Part shown: positions 1 through 8,999 of the stretch, in pieces | How the letters are laid out: every line of letters starts with the position of its first letter | Numbering within the stretch: the stretch's first letter is position 1 | Assembly (NCBI GenBank): GCA_965223755.1 | Contig: CBDCXF010000001.1 | Span: 1-64,000, forward strand | Direction of reading: 5' to 3' | Origin: CBDCXF01 sp965223755 | GTDB lineage: Bacteria > Acidobacteriota > Thermoanaerobaculia > Multivoradales > JAHEKO01 | Length of the DNA: 64,000 bases | Position numbers and translations under genes: made by a program | Notes under the pieces: model-generated | Seen by the model: only the letters and a program-made list of their open reading frames with translations | Database searches by the model: none | Told to the model about the DNA's origin: nothing

Positions 1-2
1 TG

Positions 3-275
3 GGACTGTTCGCCTCCTCGGTCGCGCGCAGCCAGATCGTCGCTGCGGCGATCGCTTTCGCCATTTTGATCGGGCTTTTTTCGACTGCTTTGCTCGACAA
101 CTTGGTGCAAGCGGATTGGCTCAAACAAGCCTTGGGGTACGTCAACCTGTGGACGCAGATGGATGACTTCGGCCGCGGCATCGTCGACACCAGGCGGGTG
201 GTCTTTCCGGTAACGGTGAGCGCCCTGTTCGTATTCCTCTCAGCGCGGATGCTGGAAAGCAAGAAGTGGAACTAG
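3..275 (+). CDS. ABC transporter permease, GldF-like (3' end only)
   Basis: The reading frame is open from the first bases of the window, so the N-terminal part lies upstream. What remains is about 90 residues with a hydrophobic stretch (AAAIAFAILIGLFSTALL), a polar loop and a final hydrophobic segment (VTVSALFVFLSARML). This matches the last two membrane spans of an ABC-2/GldF-type permease. The stop is 4 bases before the GldG-like gene, and a DUF4340 gene follows. That order (permease, GldG auxiliary, DUF4340) is typical of gliding-type or uncharacterised ABC exporters. The ATPase is presumably upstream. The family call leans mainly on the neighbours. Confidence 0.7.
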   Translation, partial: GLFASSVARSQIVAAAIAFAILIGLFSTALLDNLVQADWLKQALGYVNLWTQMDDFGRGIVDTRRVVFPVTVSALFVFLSARMLESKKWN

Positions 276-279
276 CGCC

Positions 280-1821
280 ATGAGTGATTGGAAACCGACT
301 CGAGCCCTGACCCGTCAATCGGCGCTTGGCGCCGCCGGCCTCCTGGCCATCGCCCTTTGTTTCTTAGTCAACTACTTCGGCTGGAAGTACTACAAGCGCT
401 GGGATTGGACGAGTAGTGAGATCTATTCGCTCTCAGAGAAGACCGAGAACATTCTCGACGGCCTCGAGCGCGACGTCGACGTGACCATGTTCGTCGACCC
501 GCAGTCGGAGGCATACAGCCAAGCGCGCGAGCTGCTGACTCGCTACGAGGCCGCGTCGCCGCGGGTCACGGTCGAAGTGGTCGATCCGGCCAGAGACCTG
601 GCCCGCACCCAGGAATTGCTGCAGCAGGGCAACGTCGATGTGGTGATTTTTGCCAGCGGCGACGAGCGCCGTGTGGTCGCGACCGGCGATCTGGTCGAGT
701 ACGACTACTCGGGGTTGCAGTTCGGTGAGGGCCCCTCGATCAAGGGCTTCAAGGGCGAGCAGGAGTTCACCGCCGCGATCTTGAGCCTTTCGGAAGAGAG
801 ACAGCGCGTCGCCGCCTTTTCCGCCGGCCACGGCGAGGGCGACATCGACGACCCGCCCGGCCTTGGATTCTCGGCCGCCAAGTCGTTGCTGGAACGCGAC
901 AACTTCGCGGTACGGCGCTGGGAGAGCCTGGCCGAGCCGCGGGTGCCCGAAGACGTGGATCTGTTGGTCGTCGCCGGGCCCAAGACCGCCTTCACCGAGC
1001 CCGAAGCGGCGGCCATCGGCGACTACTTGGATCGCGGCGGCCGCGTCCTGGCTTTGCTCGATCCGGCGTTCTCGCCCCTGCAAGGATCGGCCCCCACTGG
1101 CTTGGAGGCGGTTCTCGCCGCCAACGGAGCTGAAATCGGCGCCGACATCGTCATCGATCCCTCGGCCGCGGTTCCCTTCTTTGGTGCTGAAACTCTGTTT
1201 GCCACCAACTTTGGTCCCCATGCGGCAACTGAGGACCTCGATCAGGCAGGCGTCAGCGTCATTTTGCCGTTGGCTCGCTCTGTTGCGGCTGCGGAGGTCG
1301 AAGGCGTCACCTCAACGGTGTTGCTCGAGACCACGCGGGACGGCTGGGGCGAACGCGACCTCGACGCCCTGGATGCGGTGGAGAAGGGCGACGACGATCT
1401 TGCGGGGCCGGTGCCGCTGGCCGTTGCTGTCGAGGTTGAGTCGGCCGAAACGACACTAGATGGGGCGATACCGGACCAGGTTGCGGTGGAGCCCGCCGAT
1501 TTGGCCACGGAGGACGCCGCGCAGGCACCGGAAGAATCTTCTGATGCGACTGAAGCCATGCGCCTAGTGGTGGTCGGCGACTCCGACTTCGCCGGCGACT
1601 CCCAGATCGGCAATGCCGGCAATGCCTTCTTATTTTCCAATCTGGTCAATTGGCTGGCCGAACGCGAGGCGGCGGTGGCGATTCCGCCGCGCCAGCCCAC
1701 CGCAACCAAGTTGAACTTGTCGCAAAGCCAGATGTCCGGAGTGCGCTGGCTGACGGTGGCGTTGGTGCCGCTCGCCGCTCTTGCCAGCGGCTTCGCCGTC
1801 TACCGGCGCCGCCGGCGTTAA
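280..1821 (+). CDS. GldG-family ABC transporter auxiliary protein
   Basis: A 513-residue protein with one membrane span near the N-terminus (about residues 17-35), a large extracytoplasmic domain and one C-terminal span followed by a RRRRR tail. The segment SLSEKTENILDGLERDVDVT, followed by a thioredoxin-like fold region and a later GGRVLALLDPA motif, is the pattern of the GldG / ABC_transp_aux family. These proteins pair with ABC-2 permeases; their substrate is generally unknown. A linker rich in Glu, Ala and Asp (about residues 380-425) precedes the last domain. It lies 4 bases after the permease and 5 bases before the DUF4340 gene, so one operon is likely. Confidence 0.85.
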   Translation: MSDWKPTRALTRQSALGAAGLLAIALCFLVNYFGWKYYKRWDWTSSEIYSLSEKTENILDGLERDVDVTMFVDPQSEAYSQARELLTRYEAASPRVTVEVVDPARDLARTQELLQQGNVDVVIFASGDERRVVATGDLVEYDYSGLQFGEGPSIKGFKGEQEFTAAILSLSEERQRVAAFSAGHGEGDIDDPPGLGFSAAKSLLERDNFAVRRWESLAEPRVPEDVDLLVVAGPKTAFTEPEAAAIGDYLDRGGRVLALLDPAFSPLQGSAPTGLEAVLAANGAEIGADIVIDPSAAVPFFGAETLFATNFGPHAATEDLDQAGVSVILPLARSVAAAEVEGVTSTVLLETTRDGWGERDLDALDAVEKGDDDLAGPVPLAVAVEVESAETTLDGAIPDQVAVEPADLATEDAAQAPEESSDATEAMRLVVVGDSDFAGDSQIGNAGNAFLFSNLVNWLAEREAAVAIPPRQPTATKLNLSQSQMSGVRWLTVALVPLAALASGFAVYRRRRR

Positions 1822-1826
1822 CACCG

Positions 1827-3170
1827 ATGCGTGGCAAGACTCTCGTTGTATTGGCAGTCCTGGTCGCGGCCTTGGCCGCCTTTGCCTGGTTGGTGGACCG
1901 AGATCGGCCGGGCACCGCCGATCGTGAGGAGCGGGCCGAGCGCGTCACACGCTTCGATCCCGACGAGGTCACGGGCCTGGTCATCGACAGCCCGGACGGC
2001 CGTGTTCTTTTGGAACGGGAAACGCCGTTGCAGGAAACCGACGAGAACGATGGCGACTCCTCTGACGACGCAGACGAGGTGTGGGATTGGTGGTTGCGGG
2101 AGCCCATCGACAAGCTCGCCGAACGCACTCGCGTCGACTCCTTCCTCGACGGCCTGGCGACGCTCGACCGCCACCGCGAGCTGGAGGACGTTACCGCCGC
2201 GGACTACGGTCTGGACGCACCGCGTTGGCACCTCACCTTGCGTCGTGAGGATGGAGATCTGGACGTCGCTGTCGGCGATGAGTTGCCCACCGGCGACTAT
2301 GCAGCGGTTCGCGTCAACGGCGGCGCCATTCAGATCGCCCCCACCGCGTGGTTGAGTCAGGCCAGCGTCGACCCCGACGAGTGGCGTAGCAAACAGTTGT
2401 TTCGGCGTCAGCGAAGCGAGGTCACCGAGGTCGCGCTGGAGCGCGATGGCGAGAGATTGGTGCTGGAGAAGGGCGCCGGCAACAAATATCGCATCACCGA
2501 ACCAATTGCCGATCTCGCCGAGCGCGGCAACGTCGATGCCTTGCTTTCAACCTTGCTGGGGCTGCGCGCTCAGACTTTCCTTGGGTCTGTACAAGAGCAG
2601 CCTTGGACTGCCATCGGCGCTGCCACCGTGACCTTCGAAGACGGCAGCGACTGGCAAGCAGAGTTGGGTGAGGGGCATCTGGTCTTGGACGACGAGGTGA
2701 TCGAGGTGGATGCACCCGAGCTGACAGCCGCCTTGCGGCGTCCTCTAGAAGAGTGGCGCTCCAAGGTCTGGTCTCCACTGCAGCCCTATGAAGTACAGAC
2801 GGCGACGATCTTCGATACCGAAGGCGAAATCAACCTCAACCGCGTCGACGGCAACTGGAACCGGGACGGCGAGCCGGTGGGCTTTGCCCCAGTCAATGAC
2901 TTTCTCTACGCCCTCGCGGGAGCCGAAGCCGAACACTTCGTGGAACCGCCGCCGGCCGCCGAGCCGGAACTCACCGCGACACTTGCGGGGGAGGACGGCG
3001 AGTTCACGCTCACGCTGGTGCCCGATGCGGGAGCCTGCGTGGCCGAGGCCAGCGGCCGGCCGAAAGCGCTAAGATTGGCGGCAGAGACCTGCGACGAAGT
3101 GCGGCAAGCGGTGACCGATCTGCGCGCCGCCGAAGCGATTGGCGCATCGGAGACGGAGGCTGAAGAATGA
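1827..3170 (+). CDS. DUF4340 domain-containing protein
   Basis: A 447-residue protein. I chose the ATG at 1827 because it directly precedes a signal-anchor (LVVLAVLVAALAAFAWLV); the longer frame would overlap the GldG gene by about 170 bases. The body has repeated stretches typical of DUF4340: 'VTGLVIDSPDGRVLLER', 'WWLREPIDKLAERTRVDSFL', 'LDAPRWHLTLR'. DUF4340 proteins follow GldG-type transporters and are thought to be extracytoplasmic accessory proteins. The stop overlaps the next start by 4 bases (ATGA), which implies translational coupling. The exact biochemical role is unknown. Confidence 0.85.
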   Translation: MRGKTLVVLAVLVAALAAFAWLVDRDRPGTADREERAERVTRFDPDEVTGLVIDSPDGRVLLERETPLQETDENDGDSSDDADEVWDWWLREPIDKLAERTRVDSFLDGLATLDRHRELEDVTAADYGLDAPRWHLTLRREDGDLDVAVGDELPTGDYAAVRVNGGAIQIAPTAWLSQASVDPDEWRSKQLFRRQRSEVTEVALERDGERLVLEKGAGNKYRITEPIADLAERGNVDALLSTLLGLRAQTFLGSVQEQPWTAIGAATVTFEDGSDWQAELGEGHLVLDDEVIEVDAPELTAALRRPLEEWRSKVWSPLQPYEVQTATIFDTEGEINLNRVDGNWNRDGEPVGFAPVNDFLYALAGAEAEHFVEPPPAAEPELTATLAGEDGEFTLTLVPDAGACVAEASGRPKALRLAAETCDEVRQAVTDLRAAEAIGASETEAEE

Positions 3171-3991
3171 GGCATCTACAACACTGGCCGGTCGTTCTGG
3201 TCATGGCTGCTTTGGTCGTGAGTTGCCAGCCGGCCCAAGAGGCTCCGGCGGAGACTGAAGCCCCGAAGTCCCAAGCCCAGCTTGAAGAGACACCTCAAAT
3301 CACGCTTACGGCCCTCGGTGCGTCACCCCAATATCCCGACGCCGGTCTGGCCCTGGATTCCTGGGACACGGAGAACGGATTTCAGTTTTCGGTCGAAGGC
3401 TATGAGCTCGGCGCTCAGACTGCCGATGCGGCGGAAAAGGGCATCGCCAACTCAGGGCAAGGACAGCACATCCACCTCATCATCGACAACGGCCCCTACT
3501 CGGCGCACTACACGCCGGAGGCGGCAGTGGAGCTGGAACCTGGGACCCACACCGTCTTGGCCTTTCTGTCGCGCTCCTACCACGAGAGTGTCAAGTCGCC
3601 CGGTGCGGCCGTGCTCACCCAGGTGACGGTCGGTGAAGAGGCTGAAGACGGCTCGGCGACCTTGGGCGCGTTGAATGCTTTCGATCCAGAAGGACCCCAC
3701 CTTTTCTACAGCCGCCCCAAGGGCACCTACACCGGCGCTGACACCGAGCGCCTGATGCTCGACTTCTACCTCGTCAACACCGACCTAGCGCCGGACGGCA
3801 ACCGCGTCCGCGCCACCATCAACGGCGCCGAGTTTCTGATCGACACCTGGCAGCCGTACGTGATCGAGGGGTTGGAGCTGGGAGAGGTGGAGATCGAATT
3901 GGAGTTGATCGATAGCGAGGGAGATCTGATTCCGGGGCCTTTCAATCGGGCGGTAAGGTCGGTGCAGTTGGCTCCAGCGGGTGAAGACTAG
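3167..3991 (+). CDS. Predicted lipoprotein of unknown function
   Basis: A 274-residue protein with a short signal peptide and lipobox (ALVVSC, Cys about residue 20), then a Pro/Glu/Ala-rich linker. The C-terminal two thirds looks beta-rich: 'GQHIHLIIDNGPYSAHYTPE', 'GTHTVLAFLSRSYHESVKSP' and 'RVRATINGAEFLIDTWQPY' resemble an immunoglobulin-like domain family often encoded beside secreted enzymes. It overlaps the DUF4340 stop by 4 bases and is likely co-transcribed with the ABC cluster. I do not recognise a defined function. Confidence 0.75.
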   Translation: MRHLQHWPVVLVMAALVVSCQPAQEAPAETEAPKSQAQLEETPQITLTALGASPQYPDAGLALDSWDTENGFQFSVEGYELGAQTADAAEKGIANSGQGQHIHLIIDNGPYSAHYTPEAAVELEPGTHTVLAFLSRSYHESVKSPGAAVLTQVTVGEEAEDGSATLGALNAFDPEGPHLFYSRPKGTYTGADTERLMLDFYLVNTDLAPDGNRVRATINGAEFLIDTWQPYVIEGLELGEVEIELELIDSEGDLIPGPFNRAVRSVQLAPAGED

Positions 3992-4480
3992 ATGATGGGT
4001 AGCTTGGGAATGTTTTGGCGAGTCCTTCTTGGCGCCGCGATTCTGGTCGGTTCAATCGCTTGCGACTCGTTCGAGGCGCTGGATTCTCCCGGTAGTCGGG
4101 AAGTCATCAAGAAGACTTATGACGATTGGGTGAATGCAACAAATGCCAAGGACATCGACTTGTGGTCGAGCTTCGTGGCGCCGGAAGCGGTCTTTTTGCC
4201 GCCGGGAAGCCCTGCGCTCGAAACCAGAGAAGACATCGTCGCCTACTATGCCAATCTGTTCCAGGACCCGGTTTTCGAGCTTGATTGCGCTCAAACATTT
4301 GTCGAGATTGCAGAGTCCGGTGAGCTGGCCTGGGCTCGCGGCGTGTGCCACGTGAGCTTTACCGATCCCAGCGGTAACCCAGCCAGTGGCGACAGCAAGT
4401 GGACGAAAGTGTGGGTGCGCGTGGAGGATGGGTCGTGGAAGTGTCGGCTCAACACTTGGAATTATGGCGAAAGTAGCTAG
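3992..4480 (+). CDS. DUF4440 / SnoaL-like lipoprotein
   Basis: A 162-residue protein beginning directly after the previous stop. Residues 1-24 form a signal peptide with lipobox (VGSIAC). The mature part has the small alpha+beta-barrel signature of the DUF4440/SgcJ branch of the NTF2-like superfamily: 'YDDWVNATNAKDIDLWSSFV', 'REDIVAYYANLFQDP', then a beta hairpin and 'VWVRVEDGSWKCRLNTWN'. These folds bind small ligands or act as accessory domains; no catalytic assignment is possible. It is the last gene of the first plus-strand cluster. Confidence 0.75.
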   Translation: MMGSLGMFWRVLLGAAILVGSIACDSFEALDSPGSREVIKKTYDDWVNATNAKDIDLWSSFVAPEAVFLPPGSPALETREDIVAYYANLFQDPVFELDCAQTFVEIAESGELAWARGVCHVSFTDPSGNPASGDSKWTKVWVRVEDGSWKCRLNTWNYGESS

Positions 4481-4614
4481 ACGAACGGCAGCCTGGCCCT
4501 GCTGCAGGTGCCAATCGATTTTTCAGGGGCGAGGTTCTTGGAATCGTTTGATTCCGCTAAAGTAATTGGCAACCCGAAGGGGTCGTTGGTCGCCGGACAA
4601 GTCGGTGAGCGCGT

Positions 4615-5148
4615 ATGCAATGGAGCAAACTGAAGAAACAGGTTGAATCGAGGTTCGCGCCGGCCGTGGCGGGACGGGTCGAGTTGCGCACCACGAACTA
4701 CCGTAAGGTCAACGATTGGGAAGGTCGAGGCTGGATCACTCTCGACAAGAACGAAATCTACAACTTTTGTACTCAGAAGTACTTGTTTGAGCGGTGGAAG
4801 CTATCGAAGGGAATTCAAGAGGCAAATCGGGCAACGGATTTTCTTGACCCTGCGCAGCGTGAGGGTTACTACCGAGGTCTTGATGCAGCCGAAGAGATAC
4901 TAGACAGGCAGGGAGTAGCGTCTCAGGATTCGTTCGAGGACGCGCTAGAGAGCTATCTAAACCTGACTGTAGAAGAAGCGCTCGTGTCAGGAGACTTTAT
5001 CCATCGCGCTCTTGCCGTCTTGGATCGTCGTCTCGGCAAAAGACGTCTCCGAAATCTCACCCTAATCGCAGAAGAGCACCAGCTAGTCCGTGATCTGCTG
5101 GCTTTTCGACTGGGGGTGGAGGGTATCAAGGGCCCAGGCGACAGCTAG
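4615..5148 (+). CDS. SF0329-family hypothetical protein
   Basis: A 177-residue soluble protein starting 'MQWSKLKKQVESRFAP' and continuing 'GRVELRTTNYRK' and 'GRGWITLDKNEIYNFCTQKY'. From memory this matches the widespread SF0329-like family of unknown function. There is no signal peptide or membrane segment. The C-terminal half is helical and charged. It is isolated, with 134 bases before it. That gap holds a perfect 6-bp inverted repeat (4540-4555) without a T-tract. GGTGAG lies just upstream of the ATG. Codon use seems less GC-biased than in neighbours, which may point to transfer. Confidence 0.7.
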   Translation: MQWSKLKKQVESRFAPAVAGRVELRTTNYRKVNDWEGRGWITLDKNEIYNFCTQKYLFERWKLSKGIQEANRATDFLDPAQREGYYRGLDAAEEILDRQGVASQDSFEDALESYLNLTVEEALVSGDFIHRALAVLDRRLGKRRLRNLTLIAEEHQLVRDLLAFRLGVEGIKGPGDS

Positions 5149-5293
5149 TGAATCGCTGAAGTTGGCCATACAGCATGAGTAGGCTCAGATAGGGTTGCGG
5201 GCAATAGCCAAAATCCCCTAAAATTCGCAATTCGCCCAGTGCGGCGCCTAGGAGGCGTTTGCGCTGGAATCGGACCTAAGCAGAGAAGCACTC

Positions 5294-5584
5294 ATGAAGC
5301 CAGATATTCATCCTGAGTACCATCCGGTGGTGTATGTGGACGCCGGCGCCGACTTCGAATTCATCAGCCGTTCCACTAAAACCAGCGACGAAGTCCGCAA
5401 GATCGACGGCGTAGACCACTACGTCATCCGCTTGGAGATCTCTTCGGCCTCGCATCCGTTCTATACCGGCAAGCAGCATTTTGTGGATACCGCGGGTCGC
5501 ATCGAGAGATTCCGCCAGCGTTTCGGCGGCGGATCCGACAAGGAACCCAGTGAAGGTGATTCCAAAGAAAGCGCAGAGAGTTAA
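5294..5584 (+). CDS. rpmE2: 50S ribosomal protein L31 type B
   Basis: A 96-residue protein starting 'MKPDIHPEYHPVVYVDAGAD' with the core 'VDHYVIRLEISSASHPFYTGKQ' and 'GRIERFRQRFGG'. The cysteines of the zinc-binding L31 form are absent, so this is the type B (zinc-independent) paralogue. The last 18 residues are an acidic, Ser-rich tail. It is followed 3 bases later by zinc-independent S14. In many bacteria such pairs are Zur-regulated, but I see no recognisable Zur box in 5149-5293. A small hairpin (CGCCT-AGG-AGGCG, 5245-5257) lies in the leader. Confidence 0.93.
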   Translation: MKPDIHPEYHPVVYVDAGADFEFISRSTKTSDEVRKIDGVDHYVIRLEISSASHPFYTGKQHFVDTAGRIERFRQRFGGGSDKEPSEGDSKESAES

Positions 5585-5587
5585 GAC

Positions 5588-5893
5588 ATGGCCACGAAAG
5601 CAAAAGTTGCCCGCAACGAACAGCGCAAGCGTCTGGTCGAACTGAATCGCGAGAAGCGTGCCGCGTTGATCGAAACGATCAAAGATCCTGCCGCGCCGCA
5701 GGAAGAGAAGTTGATCGCGTACTCGAAATTGCGCCGCATCCCCCGCGACGCGAGCCCGACACGCGTGCGTAATCGCTGCAACCTCACCGGTCGACCGCGC
5801 GGTTACTACCGTAAATTCGGCCTTTCGCGCATCGCCCTGCGCGACCTTGCCCTCGAAGGCAAACTCCCCGGCGTCATCAAATCCAGCTGGTAG
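5588..5893 (+). CDS. rpsN: 30S ribosomal protein S14 (zinc-independent form)
   Basis: A 101-residue protein with the S14 signature 'NRCNLTGRPRGYYRKFGLSR' near the C-terminus and a basic N-terminus. The length (about 100 rather than about 61) and the lack of two CxxC pairs mark the zinc-free class. It binds the head of the 30S subunit. The gene follows L31 type B at 3 bases and is probably co-transcribed with it. The downstream TolB-like gene begins almost at once. Confidence 0.95.
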   Translation: MATKAKVARNEQRKRLVELNREKRAALIETIKDPAAPQEEKLIAYSKLRRIPRDASPTRVRNRCNLTGRPRGYYRKFGLSRIALRDLALEGKLPGVIKSSW

Positions 5894-5897
5894 AGAA

Positions 5898-7136
5898 TTG
5901 CGCACGGCTTTTCGCTTCCTTGGATCTTCCGCCGAGGTCCAACGGGTAGGCGGCATTCGCCTGGCGTTGGTTCTGGTGTTCCTGATCGGCTTGGCTGTCA
6001 GTCTCGGCAACGCTGACCCCGCCCCAGCTCAGGAGCCCACAGTTCAAGAGGCTGCAGACCAAGAGCCACCAGATCAAGAGCCTGCAGACGCTGTCGAGGC
6101 CGTTGACGAATCAAACTATCTGTCGCGGGTGCGTCGACTGACCTTCGCCGGCAAGAGAGCGGGCGAGGGCTACTTTTCGGCCGACGGCAAGCAGCTCATC
6201 TTCCAGAGCGAACGTGAAGCGGACAATCCCTTCTACCAGATCTATCTACTCGATCTCGAGACCGGTGACACTAAGCGGGTCTCGCCCGGAATGGGCAAGA
6301 CTACCTGTGCGTTTCTACGCCCCGGCCATAGCGAAGCGCTGTTCTCGTCCACCCACCACGATCCCAAAACCGCCGACCTGGCGGCGGAGGAGTTTGCCCT
6401 GCGTGAAAGCGGCGAACAGCGTCGTTATGCTTGGGACTACGATCCGGAGATGGAGATCTACGCGGTGAACACCGAAAGCGGGGAGACGACCCGTCTCACC
6501 GAAGCCTACGGCTACGACGCCGAGGCCAGCTATTCGCCGGACGGGGAATGGATCGTCTTCGCCTCCAACCGCGCCGCCTATGCTGAGGAGCTGAGCCCCG
6601 AGCATCAGCGGCTTTTGGAAGTCGACTCTGCTTACTTCGCCGACCTCTACCGCATGCGCGCCGACGGCAGTGACGTCCAGCGCCTCACGGATGCGCCCGG
6701 TTACGACGGCGGTCCCTTCTACAGCCCCGACGGGGAGCGTGTGGTTTGGCGGCGATTCAGCGAAGACGGCCTGACAGCCGAGATCTGGAGCGCCGCCGCC
6801 GATGGCAGTGATGCGCGGCAACTCACCTCGTTCTCGGCGATGAGTTGGGCTCCCTACACCCATCCTTCCGGCGACTACATCATCTTTGCCAGCAACAAAC
6901 TCGGCTTCGCCAACTTCGAACTGTTCATGATCGACTTCGCTGGCGAAAAGCAGCCGGTGCAGGTGACCTCGACCGACGGGTTCGACGGATTGCCGGTGTT
7001 TTCGCCCGACGGGGAGTCTCTGGTGTGGACCAGCAGCCGCCATGGCGAGGGCGGGCAGCTCTATATGGCTCGTTGGGACGACGCTGCTGCGCGGGCAGCC
7101 CTAGTTGCTGCTCCGATGCGCGAGAATGGCCCTTAA
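5898..7136 (+). CDS. TolB-like PD40 beta-propeller protein
   Basis: About 412 residues. I place the start at TTG 5898, just after the S14 stop; a longer frame from TTG 5847 would run 47 bases into rpsN. A signal sequence (IRLALVLVFLIGLAVSL) leads to an AQ-type cleavage site. Residues 45-64 are four pentapeptide units (QEPTV, QEAAD, QEPPD, QEPAD) encoded by 15-bp repeats. Then come at least five WD40/PD40 blades with motifs such as 'FSADGKQLIFQSERE', 'YSPDGEWIVFASNR' and 'VFSPDGESLVWTSSR'. It is probably periplasmic or secreted. The partner is unknown, and the M28 peptidase next to it may share its substrates. Confidence 0.85.
   Translation: MRTAFRFLGSSAEVQRVGGIRLALVLVFLIGLAVSLGNADPAPAQEPTVQEAADQEPPDQEPADAVEAVDESNYLSRVRRLTFAGKRAGEGYFSADGKQLIFQSEREADNPFYQIYLLDLETGDTKRVSPGMGKTTCAFLRPGHSEALFSSTHHDPKTADLAAEEFALRESGEQRRYAWDYDPEMEIYAVNTESGETTRLTEAYGYDAEASYSPDGEWIVFASNRAAYAEELSPEHQRLLEVDSAYFADLYRMRADGSDVQRLTDAPGYDGGPFYSPDGERVVWRRFSEDGLTAEIWSAAADGSDARQLTSFSAMSWAPYTHPSGDYIIFASNKLGFANFELFMIDFAGEKQPVQVTSTDGFDGLPVFSPDGESLVWTSSRHGEGGQLYMARWDDAAARAALVAAPMRENGP
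6030..6089 (+). repeat. 15-bp minisatellite, 4 units, TolB-like gene
   Basis: Four 15-bp units of the type CAAGAGCCNNCAGAY, encoding QEPTV, QEAAD, QEPPD and QEPAD. They sit between the signal peptide and the beta-propeller. Confidence 0.9.
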
Positions 7137-7160
7137 CGGGTCAGGGCAGGAGACCTAACC

Positions 7161-8984
7161 ATGAACAACAGGATTCATTGGACCGCGCTGACCGCAGCTT
7201 GGGCTTTGGTTGTCGCCGTGGCGGCGACTGTAGCTACCGGTGTAGCCGTCGCCAGTGAGACCGAAAACCGGCTGCGGGCGGATATCGAATTTCTCGCCAG
7301 TCACGAGCTCGAAGGACGCCTGACAGGTTCGGAAGGTGCGCGCCAGGCGGCGGACTACCTGGCCGCCCAACTGACGACGATCGGGGCCGAGCCACTGCCC
7401 GGCGATGACGATTTCTTCCATCCGTTCGAATTCGTCGCCGGCGCTGAAGACCTGGGCTCGGCGGTGAGTCGCGGAGAGCAGAGTTTCGGCGGTCCTATGC
7501 AGGTCAGCGGGCTGGCGTTCTCCGAGGCCGAATCGGTGACCGCGGAGGTAGTGTTTGCCGGCTACGGCCTCAGCATTCCCGAAGGGCAGGATTTCCCCTA
7601 CGACTCCTACGCCGGCATCGATGTCGAGGGCAAGATTGCCCTGGTGCTGCGCTACTTCCCCGAAGACGCCGACACCGATAGCAAGAAGATCCTCGCCCGC
7701 TACTCCGGCCTCCGCTACAAGGCATTGCAGGCGCGAGAAGCGGGGGCGGTCGGCCTTTTAGTGGTTGCCGGTCCGAACTCGCCCAATGCCGGCAAGACCG
7801 TGCGCGGGTCCATGGATGCCACCTTGCAGGGGTCGGGAATCGTCGCGGCCACGGTTTCGGGTGAGGTGGCTGACTGGTTGCTTGAGCCCAGCGGCCGGTC
7901 GCTGGCCGAAGTACAGACCGAACTGGACAGCGGCAACCCGCACGTGAGCGGTTTTGACCTGCCCGGGGGAGAGCTGACCTTGGGAGTTCAGGTCGAGCGC
8001 AAGCGCGCCGACGCCCACAACGTCGTCGCCGTACTCCGCGGCAGTGATGAGAGGGCCGGTTTCGGACCGGTCGTGATTGGTGCCCATTTCGACCACCTCG
8101 GCCACGGCGAAGGCGGCAACTCCTTGGCGTCCTCGGACGAAACCGGCGCCGTGCACCCCGGCGCCGATGACAACGCATCTGGAGTGGCGGGAGTGCTCGA
8201 GTTGGCGCGCCGCTGGTCGGACCGCGAGCGAGGACGCGATTTGGTGGTGGCGTTCTGGTCCGGGGAGGAACTCGGACTCCTGGGGTCGCAGGCCTTTGCT
8301 ACCGACGACACGCTTCTGGCGGACACGCCTGCGGCTTACGTCAACTTCGACATGATCGGGCGCATGCGCGACGACCGTTTGACCTTGCAATCGGTCGGCA
8401 GCAGTCCGGTTTGGAGTCAATGGATCGAGTCGGCGAACGTTCCCGTGGGTCTCGACCTGACGTTGCAGGAGGATCCCTATCTGCCCACCGACAGCACCGC
8501 CTTTTACAACCGGGAAGTGCCGGCGCTGAGCTTCTTCACCGGCAGCCATGAGGACTACCACCGTCCTTCGGATAAGCCCGAAACGCTCAATTACGAGGGC
8601 TTGGCGGCGATTGTCGATCTCGCAGACGGCGTGGTGCGGCGAGCGCTCAATGCCGACCAGCCGCTCGAGTACGTCAAGGTCGAGCGCCAACAGACCGGAC
8701 CCGCCGGTCGCGACGGAGTGCGCGCCTACACAGGGACCATACCCAACTACGCTTCCGATGTTGAGGGCCTGTTGCTCTCCGGCGTCATGGCCGGTGGGCC
8801 GGCCGAGGCGGCGGGCTTGGAGGGTGGCGATGTCATCGTCGAGTTTGCCGGCCAGGAAATCCGCAACATCTACGACTACACCTACGCTCTCGATGCGGTG
8901 AAGATCGGCGAAGGGATCACGGTGGTGTACGAACGTGACGGCGAGCGGCACGAAACCGAGCTGGTGCCGACCGCACGCGAATAA
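7161..8984 (+). CDS. M28 family zinc aminopeptidase with C-terminal PDZ domain
   Basis: A 607-residue exported protein with a signal peptide (residues 1-31). A PA-like insert (about 110-260) precedes the M28 catalytic domain. The metal ligands are visible in order: AHFDHLG (about 304), GADDNASG (about 334), GEELG (about 369), NFDMIG (about 395) and DYHRPSD (about 465). The C-terminal 75 residues are a PDZ domain ('AGLEGGDVIVEFAGQEI'). It is expected to cleave N-terminal residues from peptides in the periplasm or outside the cell. It starts 24 bases after the TolB-like gene, so the two probably form a unit. Confidence 0.93.
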   Translation: MNNRIHWTALTAAWALVVAVAATVATGVAVASETENRLRADIEFLASHELEGRLTGSEGARQAADYLAAQLTTIGAEPLPGDDDFFHPFEFVAGAEDLGSAVSRGEQSFGGPMQVSGLAFSEAESVTAEVVFAGYGLSIPEGQDFPYDSYAGIDVEGKIALVLRYFPEDADTDSKKILARYSGLRYKALQAREAGAVGLLVVAGPNSPNAGKTVRGSMDATLQGSGIVAATVSGEVADWLLEPSGRSLAEVQTELDSGNPHVSGFDLPGGELTLGVQVERKRADAHNVVAVLRGSDERAGFGPVVIGAHFDHLGHGEGGNSLASSDETGAVHPGADDNASGVAGVLELARRWSDRERGRDLVVAFWSGEELGLLGSQAFATDDTLLADTPAAYVNFDMIGRMRDDRLTLQSVGSSPVWSQWIESANVPVGLDLTLQEDPYLPTDSTAFYNREVPALSFFTGSHEDYHRPSDKPETLNYEGLAAIVDLADGVVRRALNADQPLEYVKVERQQTGPAGRDGVRAYTGTIPNYASDVEGLLLSGVMAGGPAEAAGLEGGDVIVEFAGQEIRNIYDYTYALDAVKIGEGITVVYERDGERHETELVPTARE

Positions 8985-8999
8985 GAGGGCGGCCAGGCA

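Noticed and set aside
4540..4555. GGAATC-GTTT-GATTCC hairpin as a terminator
   Set aside because: Stem is only 6 bp and there is no T-tract after it.
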